DNA of 64,000 nt from Parvibacillus sp035426385 (GTDB lineage Bacteria; Bacteroidota; Bacteroidia; Chitinophagales; Saprospiraceae): NCBI GenBank assembly GCA_035426385.1, contig DAOLZQ010000005.1:1-64000 (forward strand). The letters run 5' to 3'. The position numbers and the translations under genes are program-made. Below the pieces are notes generated by a model that saw only the letters and a program-made list of their open reading frames with translations, did not search any database and had not been told where the DNA came from. Positions 36,443 through 47,300 of this stretch are shown here, piece after piece. The stretch's first letter is position 1. Every line of letters starts with the position of its first letter.

Positions 36443-38695
36443 ATGAAATTAAAATTACTTGCTCTATTACTTTTTTGCAGCACGTTTGGTGCATTTGCGC
36501 AAAATACTTATCGTGGAATTTATCTCAAAAACAGCGAGACAAAAAAGCCGGTACTCGATGTAGTTGTGCTGTCGGGTGATGGTCAGAATGTAATGGATAT
36601 TGATCCATCCGGATTTGTCAGGCTAGACAATATGAAGGTAAGGCCTAATTCAGTTATTATCACCGGAATAGGGTTTGAAGGTATGACTATCGATCTGTCA
36701 AATCTAAAATATGAATCAGGAATGGCCACTGTCTATCTAAATCAAAAAATAACCAGTCTGGCCGAAGTGGAAATTAATGCTTCTGCCCAATCCGGAATAT
36801 TTAAGACGATCTCTGATCTTGATATCCATCTAAGACCCATAGTAAATAGTCAAGAAGTGCTCAGGATGGTTCCCGGCTTATTTATTGGTCAACATGCAGG
36901 AGGAGGCAAGGCCGAACAGATCTTCTTAAGAGGTTTTGATATTGATCACGGCACGGATATACAGGTCAGTGTTGATGGGATGCCGGTCAATATGGTAAGC
37001 CACGCCCATGGACAGGGCTACGCTGATCTACACTTTGTAATACCTGAGCTTATAGAAAAAGTAAATTTCAACAAAGGACCCTATTTTGCCGAACATGGCA
37101 ATCTGGCTACAGCCGGGTATGTTGAATTCAAGACAAAAAATTTCCTGGATAATAATTTTATAAAAGTGGAAGCTGGACAATTCAATACCTTCAGGGGTAT
37201 CTTGGGAGCCAACCTTATAGATCCGGCCAATTCTGATCAAACGCTATTTGTAGCAGGGGAAGGATCTTATACCCGGGGATTTTTCGATAGTCCGCAAGAT
37301 TTTAAAAGATTCAATGGAATGGCCAAATACCGGACTAAATTAAACGAAAATAACTACCTCTCACTGACAGGAACCGGCTTTAGTTCTTCCTGGGATGCTA
37401 GTGGTCAAATCCCGGACCGTGCAGTAGAGTCTGGTGAGATAGGTTTCTATGGAGCTATAGATAATAAAGAAGGTGGTGCTACTAGTAGGTACAATGCAAA
37501 CCTGGAGCTATCAACAAGATTGGGGAATGGAGCGTCCTTGACCAATCAGGTATATTATATTAAATATGATTTTGAATTGTATTCCAATTTTACATTTTTC
37601 AAAAATGATTCCTTAAATGGGGATCAAATAAAGCAAAAAGAATCCCGAAATATCGTAGGGTTAAACAGCAAGTACCTTCACGATTATGCTTTGGGAAATG
37701 TAAGTGCAACCTCCTCTATCGGAGTACAGGTACGCGCGGATATGGTGGATAATATAGAGCTTTCTCATACTAAGGAGCGAACAGAACTGATCGATCCCAT
37801 AAAGAAAGGAGATATTGTAGAAGTCAATCCTGCCGTCTGGACTGGTCAAACATTTAAATTAAAAGGTGGACTTGACATAACCTTAGGGGCTAGAGTAGAT
37901 TATTTTACAAATAAATATGTCGATCACTTACAAAATGATCTCAGCTTAAATGCAAGCTCAGTTATCGTCAGTCCTAAATTAAATTTTAATTATAAAGTAA
38001 GCGATAAATGGCAATTGTATCTCTATAGTGGAAAGGGATTTCACAGCAATGATACCCGCGTATCGGTATTGCAGGATGGCAAGGATGTAGTCACTCCTGC
38101 TTGGGGCAGTGATTTGGGTACCTTGGTAAAACTGGGTGATAAACTGGTAGTTCAGACCGCAGTCTGGTATCTATATCTAAAGCAAGAATTTGTCTATGTG
38201 GGAGATGAAGGTGTAGTAGAACCTAGTGGTGAGACGCAGCGATATGGATATGACCTTTCGCTGAGATATGAGCCTTTTAAAAACTTATATATAGATGCTG
38301 ATATGAACCTCACCAAACCAAGAGCATTGGGCGAGCCTGAAGGAGAAAATTATCTGCCGCTTGCGCCAACCTTCACCAGTACTGGCGGAATTTCTTATAA
38401 AACTCAATTTGGCTGGAATGGAAGTCTGAGATACCGATATATGGGCGATCGCCCTGCCAATGAAGACAATTCAGTGGAGGCAAAGGGCTATTTTATTACT
38501 GATGCATCTGTAAACTATACCGCCAAGCGATGGGAAGTGGGTGTAGCTATACAGAATTTGTTCAACACCAAGTGGAAAGAAACCCAATTTGATACCGAAA
38601 GCCGATTACAGGATGAACCTGCACCAGTCTCTGAAATCCACTTTACACCCGGTACACCCTTCTTCGCCCGATTGAATGCGACGTTGTTTTTTTGA
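36443..38695 (+). CDS. TonB-dependent receptor
   Basis: This 750-residue outer-membrane receptor starts with a signal peptide (MKLKLLALLLFCSTFGAFAQ). A short carboxypeptidase-regulatory-like beta domain follows (to about residue 105), then a plug with EVLRMVPGLFIGQHAGGGKA and a histidine-rich loop MVSHAHGQGYADLHF. A 22-strand-type barrel ends RLNATLFF, with the usual terminal aromatic. It is transcribed with the HupE-like gene. The SHAHGQGYAD loop is a plausible metal-contact site, but the ligand is unknown. There is no SusD partner, so a polysaccharide utilisation locus is unlikely. Confidence 0.92.
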   Translation: MKLKLLALLLFCSTFGAFAQNTYRGIYLKNSETKKPVLDVVVLSGDGQNVMDIDPSGFVRLDNMKVRPNSVIITGIGFEGMTIDLSNLKYESGMATVYLNQKITSLAEVEINASAQSGIFKTISDLDIHLRPIVNSQEVLRMVPGLFIGQHAGGGKAEQIFLRGFDIDHGTDIQVSVDGMPVNMVSHAHGQGYADLHFVIPELIEKVNFNKGPYFAEHGNLATAGYVEFKTKNFLDNNFIKVEAGQFNTFRGILGANLIDPANSDQTLFVAGEGSYTRGFFDSPQDFKRFNGMAKYRTKLNENNYLSLTGTGFSSSWDASGQIPDRAVESGEIGFYGAIDNKEGGATSRYNANLELSTRLGNGASLTNQVYYIKYDFELYSNFTFFKNDSLNGDQIKQKESRNIVGLNSKYLHDYALGNVSATSSIGVQVRADMVDNIELSHTKERTELIDPIKKGDIVEVNPAVWTGQTFKLKGGLDITLGARVDYFTNKYVDHLQNDLSLNASSVIVSPKLNFNYKVSDKWQLYLYSGKGFHSNDTRVSVLQDGKDVVTPAWGSDLGTLVKLGDKLVVQTAVWYLYLKQEFVYVGDEGVVEPSGETQRYGYDLSLRYEPFKNLYIDADMNLTKPRALGEPEGENYLPLAPTFTSTGGISYKTQFGWNGSLRYRYMGDRPANEDNSVEAKGYFITDASVNYTAKRWEVGVAIQNLFNTKWKETQFDTESRLQDEPAPVSEIHFTPGTPFFARLNATLFF

Positions 38696-38719
38696 TTAGT
38701 TACCCTTTCAATATTATGT

Positions 38720-38746
38720 GCCATCGGTGAAAACCGATGGCATTTT
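38720..38746 (+). terminator. Intrinsic terminator after the TonB receptor
   Basis: Perfect stem gccatcggt-gaaa-accgatggc (38720-38741) followed by a T-rich tail. It closes the DUF4331-TonB cluster. Confidence 0.85.
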
Positions 38747-38900
38747 TATTTATAGCCAAGTATAACAGACCTATCCTAGCCTTCAAAAAGCTATTTTTAT
38801 ATAATCGAAATAGCAGAAAGATATCGGTAATGAATGAATTTATGATGCTGAATTTTTTGAAAATTATTTGCATATTGTTATGTGAAATGAAATTTTTGGT

Positions 38901-39695
38901 ATGAAGATCCGATTTACACTTCTAAGTGTATTTATTATTTTAAATACGTGTTTATCTGCACAGACTTCTTTTGTGTTTGAAACCTTTATCGATCCCTCGG
39001 GCGCTGAACTAATGTATAGATTGCTTAAACCAGCACATTCGAAGAAATCCAAGAAATATCCCTTAGTCATATTTCTACATGGTGCAGGTGAGAGAGGCGA
39101 CGACAATTTAGAACAGCTCACACACGGAGCTGCCTTATTTGAGGACAAGAGGAACAGAAGAAAGTTTCCTGCCTATGTCCTATTTCCTCAATGTCCCGCC
39201 GAAGCTTACTGGGCTACTAGAAATGCAAAAATTGAAAACAAAAGTTTTAAGTTTGGGTTCGACTACTCATTGCCTCCCGGGCTACCCTTACAGCAAGTTT
39301 TTGACCTCATCGAATTATATAAGATTCTGCCCAGTGTAGACAGCAACCGGATTTATATCATGGGCCTAAGTATGGGCGGAATGGGTACCCTTGAAGCCAT
39401 CAGCCGACACCCTGAGCTATTTGCAGCGGCAATACCTATCTGTGGTGGTGGTGACTTAAGTTATGTAAAGAATTTTGCGTCTGTCGTTCCTGTTTGGATA
39501 TTCCATGGTGCGAAGGATGACGTAGTGTCACCTGAGTATTCGAGGAATATGGTCAGACAAATTGTAAGTGAAGGTGGATCTCCCAGATATACCGAATACC
39601 CTGAGGCCAACCACAATTCCTGGGATGCTGCGTTTAGGACACCAGATTTATTGAATTGGCTGTTTAATCAAAAAAAGAACGCTTCACTTAAATAA
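38901..39695 (+). CDS. Exported alpha/beta-hydrolase (carboxylesterase-like)
   Basis: This 264-residue protein has a signal peptide (LLSVFIILNTCLSAQ). The serine hydrolase fold shows the oxyanion stretch FLHGAGERGDDN, nucleophile in GLSMGGMGT, acid in HGAKDDVVS and histidine in EANHNSWD. This pattern fits the phospholipase/carboxylesterase and feruloyl-esterase-like branch often annotated as a prolyl oligopeptidase-type hydrolase. It acts outside the cytoplasm on an unknown ester or peptide. It stands alone after the TonB cluster terminator and before the sigma factor gene. Confidence 0.87.
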   Translation: MKIRFTLLSVFIILNTCLSAQTSFVFETFIDPSGAELMYRLLKPAHSKKSKKYPLVIFLHGAGERGDDNLEQLTHGAALFEDKRNRRKFPAYVLFPQCPAEAYWATRNAKIENKSFKFGFDYSLPPGLPLQQVFDLIELYKILPSVDSNRIYIMGLSMGGMGTLEAISRHPELFAAAIPICGGGDLSYVKNFASVVPVWIFHGAKDDVVSPEYSRNMVRQIVSEGGSPRYTEYPEANHNSWDAAFRTPDLLNWLFNQKKNASLK

Positions 39696-39699
39696 TTTA

Positions 39700-39707
39700 T
39701 ACATTTG
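39700..39707 (+). promoter_or_regulatory. -7 box of the ECF sigma operon
   Basis: TACATTTG matches TAnnTTTG exactly and lies 40 bp before the sigma factor ATG, just after the hydrolase stop. Confidence 0.45.
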
Positions 39708-39747
39708 CAAGTAGGCGTGAAGATTTATCGTCTACCAAAACACCTCA

Positions 39748-40293
39748 ATGAGTTCATTTGATGACCATGCCATATTAATCAACGCCTTGATAGCCAGGCA
39801 GGATGATGCGTATGAGTACCTGTATGACAGGTATTCAGCGGCTCTATATGGTATTGTACTTAAGATAGTAACAGACACAGAGGAGGCTGGCGATGTCCTT
39901 CAGGATGCTTTTATCAATATTAGCCAGAAGATAAATACCTATGATGCAGCTAAGGGAACTCTATTCACTTGGATGCTAAATATTTCCCGAAATAAAGCGC
40001 TGGATGCCTTAAGGAAAAAAGAGCGGAAATATCAAATCCAAATGGATGATCAAACCGTAAATACACTAGAAATAAAAGGAGCTACAAATACTAATTATCA
40101 GATAGACAGTATAGGGTTGCAAGATATTTTGAATAATTTGAGACCTGATCTGAAAGAGTTAATAGAATTGTATTATTTTAGTGGGTTAACACAACAAGAA
40201 ATTACAGATCTGAAGGGAATGCCACTGGGTACTGTTAAGACCAATATTCGAACCGCAATGCAATCATTAAGAAAAATATTTGATATTAATTAA
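39748..40293 (+). CDS. ECF RNA polymerase sigma factor
   Basis: This 181-residue sigma-70 family protein has region 2 (YLYDRYSAALYGIVLKIV, GDVLQDAFINISQKI, WMLNISRNKALDALRKK) and region 4 with the helix-turn-helix GLTQQEITDLKGMPLGTVKT. It would direct RNA polymerase to an envelope-stress or uptake regulon. Its partner anti-sigma gene starts 2 bp after the stop. The preceding DUF4331-TonB cluster is an obvious candidate target, but no shared promoter was identified. Confidence 0.93.
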   Translation: MSSFDDHAILINALIARQDDAYEYLYDRYSAALYGIVLKIVTDTEEAGDVLQDAFINISQKINTYDAAKGTLFTWMLNISRNKALDALRKKERKYQIQMDDQTVNTLEIKGATNTNYQIDSIGLQDILNNLRPDLKELIELYYFSGLTQQEITDLKGMPLGTVKTNIRTAMQSLRKIFDIN

Positions 40294-40295
40294 AA

Positions 40296-41123
40296 ATGAA
40301 CTTTCAGGAATACATAAACTCCGGAATTATTGAGCGTTACGCGCTTGATAATGTCTCTCCACAAGAAAGACAAGAGATAGAATGTATGAGCCACATCTAT
40401 CCTGAGATCAAACATGAGCTAATGATACAGCAGAAAATAATTGAACAGCTAGTAATGACTTATCAGGTAGCACCACCTGTAGAGCTTAAATCTAAGATTT
40501 TGGTTGCAGTTAAGAATAATTTGCCGGAATTATCTCAAGATATTACACAAGGCAATGGTGATTCAATTGTCGAAACGACAAAGACAAATGTAATTAAAAT
40601 GACATCACCTGCTCCCACTCAGGGATTCTATAAATATCTCGCGGCGGCTTCGATCGCTTTTTGTATTGGCTTGGGTGGAATGTATCTGAAGAATAATTAT
40701 GAATACAAAGAGCAGCTGAGTGCCTTGAACATCTCTAATTCTGGTCTTGAGGAGCAAATGAATTCAATATCTCAGAAATTAGCCATCATTGAGAATCCAA
40801 ACTTTCAGAAAATAACGCTTCCCGGCATAAAAGATAAAAGTCCTGAATCTGTTGCAACCGTTTATTGGAATAAAGGTGAATCCACAGTTTACCTCACTCC
40901 GAATAGTCTTCCCAAGCCATCCAGTGGCAAGCAGTTTCAGCTATGGGCGATCAAAGATGGTGCACCTGTAGATATAGGCATGCTGCCCAATAATTTTGAC
41001 AGTACCAGTCTCATCAAGATGACAAACATTGACGATGCTCAGGCTTTCGCTATTACTATGGAAAAAGAAGGTGGCGTTCCTAGTCCGACAATGTCAGAAA
41101 TGTACGTCATGGCTGCGCTTTAA
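40296..41123 (+). CDS. RskA-type anti-sigma factor
   Basis: This 275-residue single-span membrane protein has a cytoplasmic N-terminal part (IERYALDNVSPQERQEIECM) that should hold the sigma factor. A membrane segment (YLAAASIAFCIGLGGMYL), a short coiled coil and an outer anti-sigma-K domain follow (GKQFQLWAIKDGAPVDIGML). The coupling to the sigma gene (2 bp) is typical of such pairs. The signal it senses is unknown. Confidence 0.9.
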   Translation: MNFQEYINSGIIERYALDNVSPQERQEIECMSHIYPEIKHELMIQQKIIEQLVMTYQVAPPVELKSKILVAVKNNLPELSQDITQGNGDSIVETTKTNVIKMTSPAPTQGFYKYLAAASIAFCIGLGGMYLKNNYEYKEQLSALNISNSGLEEQMNSISQKLAIIENPNFQKITLPGIKDKSPESVATVYWNKGESTVYLTPNSLPKPSSGKQFQLWAIKDGAPVDIGMLPNNFDSTSLIKMTNIDDAQAFAITMEKEGGVPSPTMSEMYVMAAL

Positions 41124-41211
41124 TTTTTTTATTTCTCCACACATTCTATCTTTAAAGATCCGATTCTATGCTCTATAGATTGGTATACTATCTATAATGT
41201 TAGTGAGTTAT

Positions 41212-41219
41212 TATATTTG
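41212..41219 (+). promoter_or_regulatory. Orphan -7 box (possible small RNA start)
   Basis: TATATTTG matches the consensus exactly but no gene follows on the plus strand. A terminator hairpin lies 120 bp downstream. A 7-bp inverted repeat (tatagat/atctata) sits just before it at 41174-41196. Confidence 0.25.
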
Positions 41220-41338
41220 AAAGTTAAGGCCAATATTAAACTCTCTACTATGGAAAACTCTATACTTATTTAAGATATAGGATTGAGAAAATGTGATAGT
41301 TTGAAATCTTTAAATAAATACAATAAATTAGATATAAA

Positions 41339-41375
41339 GAAAGGGTCACTGCATTAAAAGCAATGACCCTTTCTT
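41339..41375. terminator. Bidirectional terminator between anti-sigma gene and sprA
   Basis: A long stem gaaagggtca/tgaccctttc with an inner tgc/gca pair flanks a small loop. T-rich sequence follows on the plus strand and A-rich sequence precedes it, so it could end transcripts from both sides, including sprA, whose stop is at 41396. Confidence 0.7.
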
Positions 41376-41395
41376 TATTATTTGATTCCTAAGAT

Positions 41396-44300
41396 TTATT
41401 GTAACAGGAATCGCACCATCAAACCGCCCTGCTGACTGATAGTCTTATATTGTAGAGAGGTCTTTGGTTTGGATAGGTTGTAGTCATAAAATAGTCGTAG
41501 TGTAATATTCTTGTTGTATTCGTACTCTATATTCGGAGCCAGACGCACCGTCTCTACACCTCGAGACACTCTCGTATTGTCCTGATCCAGAAAATGGCTC
41601 ACGGATACATCATCTCTGAGACTGATGTCAAACTTGAAGGTCAGATCATTCTGTGACAATTTCTTTGTCTGTGGACCTTGATTCTGAGAGGTTTTATTTG
41701 GATCCTGTTTAGATTTCTTCTTTTTATTCTTCTTGTTTGTCTTAAATTCCTTCATGAAAGGCAATTTGACATTATGCATTTGATATCCTGCGCCGATGGT
41801 GATGTCACTGGTACGAGTCTCATTGACCTGGTTATCTATGAAAGAAAGTGTCAGATTTCGGATCTTCTTATAATCCACATTAAATGTAATGTCATTTTTG
41901 GTCTTTACATCTATTCTCAAAAGTGGAGATAATCCCTCCGTAATCGACAGTGCAGGTATCTCGAATCTACTGTAATAATTTGAGGTAATCGGATTAAATG
42001 TCTCCGGTACATCTGCGTTGAAATTGGGAGAAGTATTAAAATTATTTACCGTCATGATCGACTTGTAAGCATGCGTCAAGTTGAACGAGGTAAAATATTT
42101 CTTTACAAAATCAAGCTTAGTCAGTCCATTATAAGCGACAGACCAATTGATGCGCGGTATGGTATTGAACAGGTCCAGCTTCTGAGTCTTTGGATCTTCT
42201 TTAGTATAAGCAGCCATGAAGGCAGGTACTAATACTTGCTGTTGGATGCGTCCAAAGCCTTCAGCATAACCGGGATCGGTAGCATGTACTCCTGTACCGA
42301 GGCGACTTGAGATCACTTCACGGTTAGCTTCGAATCGCTTGAAGACCTGATTCATATCCTGAAACATGGTACCCAGGGTGAAATAAGTGATGGTATAGCT
42401 GCCTACTTCACGTGGAGTCATATGTCTGAAATCACCACCTTGATCTTTCACTTTGAATAGTTCAGTATGTGTCTCTGAGTACGTCTTATTAGCGTTGAGG
42501 TCTATTTTAAAGTCATTGAATGGTTCTAGATTTAGTCTTCCTTCGAGAGTTTGATTTCTGCCTAATGTCACCAATTGATTTTGGAATATGTTGTCGGTGA
42601 TCCATCTATTGTCTGGCTGTATAGCTCGATCAAACCATTTATTGTCAGGCTGCCAACCCGCGATGAATCCAACTCCCGGGGCAGTGAATTTATCCATACC
42701 AAATGATGTAGAGGTCGGAGAATAACCGGGCACGACTGAATTGAAGTTTTCAGTATATGTCAGACGTCCACGGCGGATGCTGAGTAGTGGCCGGATCAGG
42801 ATGCGCTCTGCGAGACTAGGTATGCGTGCCTCACGATCTGCCTTTCGCTTTTCTTTTTGCTTTTGTTTTTTCTCTTCAGCCGCGGTCAGAGGCTTATCAT
42901 CTTCGTCTTTCTTCTTTGATGGATCTACCGCAGGCGCAGTTTTGACCGGTTTATTTCCAGCTTTGGGCTTGCCTTTGGCTGCCGGACGCTGGATTTTCTT
43001 CAGATAGCCCCACTTATCATATAAACGATCGAAATTAAAATCACCGTTGAGCTGACGCGTCTGTGTATTCTGGATGACATTGCCCAGTGTATCCACATTG
43101 AGCGCAGCTGCACTCCAAGTATATGTACCGCCGTAAAGTGCCCGCAGATTGATCCATTCCAAGAAGGGAAAATTCTTCATTGGTACATTAAAATTCACAT
43201 TGAAGCTGTGGCGATAATTCTTATTCCTTCCAAAGTCTTTGATACCATCCCATATCTTAGCATTGTTGCGAGATTCGGTATAAGTCGGGTCAGGCAAACT
43301 GGTGATCAGGTCACGATCCGATAGTTCGTCGATGACTGAGGTATTGGTCGCATTGAAGTCTAGCTTTAGTGACCGTGTAATATCCCAGTTGACAAGATAG
43401 TTTCTGTCCCAAAGAAAATTGCGCGTGCGCCAGGTACTCTGTAGCGGATCACTAAATCTATATAATTTCTTGGATGAATACCGATTGAGCTGGGTATTAA
43501 ATCCAAAGCTATTTGGTATCAAGTTGAAATTGAGGTCAGTTATAAACTTTAGGTATTTATCCTTCTTAATTACTTTCGAGAAAGGGCTGAAATACAATGG
43601 TTGCATACTATAATTGTAGTCCAGACCGCCTTTTTGCTGTTCCACTTCATCCTTGGCGATGATTGGATCTGTCTTATTGGTACTCGTATGTCCGTATGAG
43701 ACACTGAAATTTTCGATGTCCCAAGGCTTAGGCTTCTTGGCACTGTTGGTCCGCTCTTTTCGCACATTATTGAAGGAATAGCTGGTGATATTTTCATATT
43801 CGACAGCCTGCTCCCGTAGTGAATCTCTCACTACAAGATCACTTGTCTGGAGTTTATCCCGCAGTTTGATATCCAGATCGTATGGATCATATTCAGGTGT
43901 ATTTACATTGGTGGTGTACTGGAAGTAGAATGGCACCTTGATTCCGGTCTTGCCGGGGATGAATTTACCCAATTCAAGATTGGTGGATATATCGTACTGA
44001 TAATTGGAGAAGATCGCGCGCTCCTGTACACGCTGATCGAGTCCACCCCAACCGATGGAGTGATAACCACCCGCTACTGTAAGTGTACCTAAATCGGCCA
44101 TCTGGAAGTCTGCGCGGGCAATGCCGGCGACTCCGCCACGCTCGTCCAGTCCGGTCATGCGCAGCTCATTGATCCATACTTCACCGCATCGAGGAACACC
44201 ACCCTCCTGTTCAGACTTATTATAAAGCCCGATCATTATGCCCTTGACATAACCCAAATTGGGATTACCCTTGACACCCACAATGTTATTAGGTCGATCG

Positions 44301-47300
44301 GGGTCATTGATGGAATAGAAACGATTGACGGAAACATTGGCATTATTTCGTTCTGTCTTGATACGGGTCAACAGAGCAAGGGCAATATCAAATTTATTTT
44401 GCTCCAGCCACACCTCATCACTGTATTTAAATGCATCCGTCTTAAATGCATCCAGCTTGTCGAAATCCGACATCTTCAGCGGAATCTGATATTCATAGTA
44501 ATTATCTGTAAAGTCACTTCCTATCCGCATAAATATGGTGATGTCACCCTCCGGAATAGTTTGCTCTCTGGTCTGAGGTGCAGCATGGACGAACATCTTA
44601 AGTCGCTTATAACGTCGCATGTCGAAGGTCGTATTCTTATAAATCCCGAGTCTACCACCTGCCTTGAAGTTGCAGTATGAAATATTGAGTGATTGCTCAT
44701 TTTGAAAAGTCTCCTGATAAGCACCCACTGAACGCTCCAAAGTAAGGCCACGTGGTAATACATAATTAACTGGTATCTTCGCTGAGTTATCCTCGTAATT
44801 TACAGCGTTTAGGTCAAACAGGTCGGGTTGAGGTGTCGGTGTGGGGCCGGGGAAGATATCATTACTTGATACACCGCGGGTTGATTTGCGCCATTGATTG
44901 CGAACCAGGTCCAGTCGAGCAAAGCGCATGATAGTGGTCTCACTAAAGTCAGTCACGTACATCCTCATGAATCTTATTGAGCGGAAGTCACTGATGTTTC
45001 CTACTGTTTGGGAAGGATTGTGAATAGGAATTTTAAAACGGTACCAAACATCCTTGCCATTATTGCTCTTGATTACATCTGTGATATACTGATTGAGCTT
45101 GATGCCATTGTCTCCATCCCATTCAAATGGAATCTCGTATTGGTAATAAGCTTCCGACTCATTCAGCGAGTTATCTTTATTGATATCCTCTACATCAGGA
45201 TAATTTGAACTGGCAGTCTGGTAAGTAGAGTTGCCACTTGTGGGCTTAGAGTTGCCTTCCTGGTTATTGTACTTTGAATATTTTTCGATGATGGGATCAG
45301 ATTCCGGATAATCTCTGAAATGTTTGAAATCGTCATTCGAAGGGTCATCGTTAATTTCCTGCTTGGCGGTTGCTGACAGTGTTGAACTATTGATGGCCGT
45401 CAGATAATCTTTGAATTGCTCGCGCTCGCCGTTATTATCAAGCCCATCTAGACCTACATCCTGAGCGGCTCTTTTGTCCAAATCATTGTCAAATGCAGTG
45501 ATGAACTGGTTGACTGAAGGGATACGTCCCCACACTGAGCTAAATGTTTTTTGATTGTCATCTTTAGGTCCGGGTAACCCATTTTCAAAGAAGTTGCGTG
45601 AGTCTTTAAGTACGTCTTCTGATACATTTCCGAGATTGATGTATAGCTTACCATCAGAAGTATTTTTTATACCCCCCGGCCTATCGAGGAAGGGGCTTAG
45701 TACATAAAACTCGATAAACTCATAGTTCTGAGCTTCGAAGTCAGTATTAGTGATGGCGCGCTGGATTCCTGCCCATCTGGTTTTTGGATTTTTAAGTGTT
45801 CCGTTCTGTTCCAATCCTGCAGAATAAGCTGAGCCCTGTGGAAGTTCATAGTTATAATTTCCCCTCAGTGAGGGTTGATATACCAGATCAAATGAATACA
45901 AGCCACTATTATACCCAGTGATATTATTCTTGGTAGGGAATACTTCTCTTAGATCCACAAAGCGAGCGTAAGGATCATCTTTGTCGATATCATTAAGTGC
46001 ATTGACCTCAGCCCTATACCAGTTTAACTTCGCACGGTTATACCCATAAGCCAGGTCATTTGTAAGCATAGATTCGGGAAAGCGGGGGTTGTTATTTTCA
46101 GCATCATTCTGTGGAACGCTGGCTATCACCCAGTCGATAGTAGGCGTACGCAAGTCAAAGCTCGAGGTACTACCTTCGAAATCATCGACATAGACTGTAC
46201 CGCCCTCATCAGACAGGTTATTGATAAACTTTGAATGGCCTGGTTGAAGATAAGCAACCTCAGCAGATAAGTTTACCCGTGAAGGTTCTTTAGTCTGTAT
46301 GAGTGGCAATTTATCTACCCAGCGTGTGAGCCATTCGGCCTCCTTAGTGAAATTAAGGTCGGCGCCATATATTTTGTTATTCAGCGGATCATCGCCAAAG
46401 TTTACTTTTTGGGTAAAGGGACGCTCAGAGAGACGCATGAAGGTAGCACCGAGGTTGATATCTTTATTTAGTGCATAGTCTGCGCGCAGACCCATCATGT
46501 TTTTTTGCTGAAAGCTGAAGAGCGCATTGTCTTCGAAGGAAACATTGACAGGAGTACCTGAACCGAGATAGGCTTTATTGATGATATTGACTTTTCCGGC
46601 TCCGTAATCAATGGTATAGTCTACATCTTCGGTCAGTACAGTTCCACCTGCTGTCACCTTGACAGAGCCACGGGGTACATTGAAGGCCCCCAGAGAGATC
46701 TCTGAAGAAACTGATGATTTGTATGATCCTTTCAGGGTGAAACGATTGAATTCGGGATATTCCCGAGCCCGGGTGATGGTGGTGCGGTACAGTTGTGGGT
46801 AGGTATATTTAGTCGCCAGGTTATCATTGCCGATTTTCTTGGCTAGTTCGGAACCAAACGGTTCCAATACCGGAAACATTATTCTACCGGTGCGGCTATT
46901 GATAGTGACTCCTTCTACAAAGTCAAAAACGCCATCCGGCTGTGGATCTCCGGTGGTATTGAGATTGTCCAGATTGAATACTCTCAGCAATGGGACACCC
47001 TTCAGATCTGTATCAGGAAGAAAACGCTTTTGACCAAATCCCGGATCTTCATACATAATATCTAGTCTGAAATCAAGCGGATTGACCTGATAAGCTCCGA
47101 TGGAATAAATATTTTTCATCATTAGATCCCAGAGCGGTACTTCAGTGTTTTGAGTAGTTGCCTTGAGCAACTTGACAAATAGCGCATTGGGATTATTTGG
47201 ATTGACGGGTACCTCGTAGGAAAACTCACCCACCTGATAGATCTTATCATTATATCGGTAGCGAAAAGCAACACCCACTACCTGATCCGAGCGAATGGAA

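Noticed and set aside
42741..43007. Arginine- and phenylalanine-rich plus-strand frame
   Set aside because: Antisense of the lysine-rich loop of SprA; low complexity produces the open frame.
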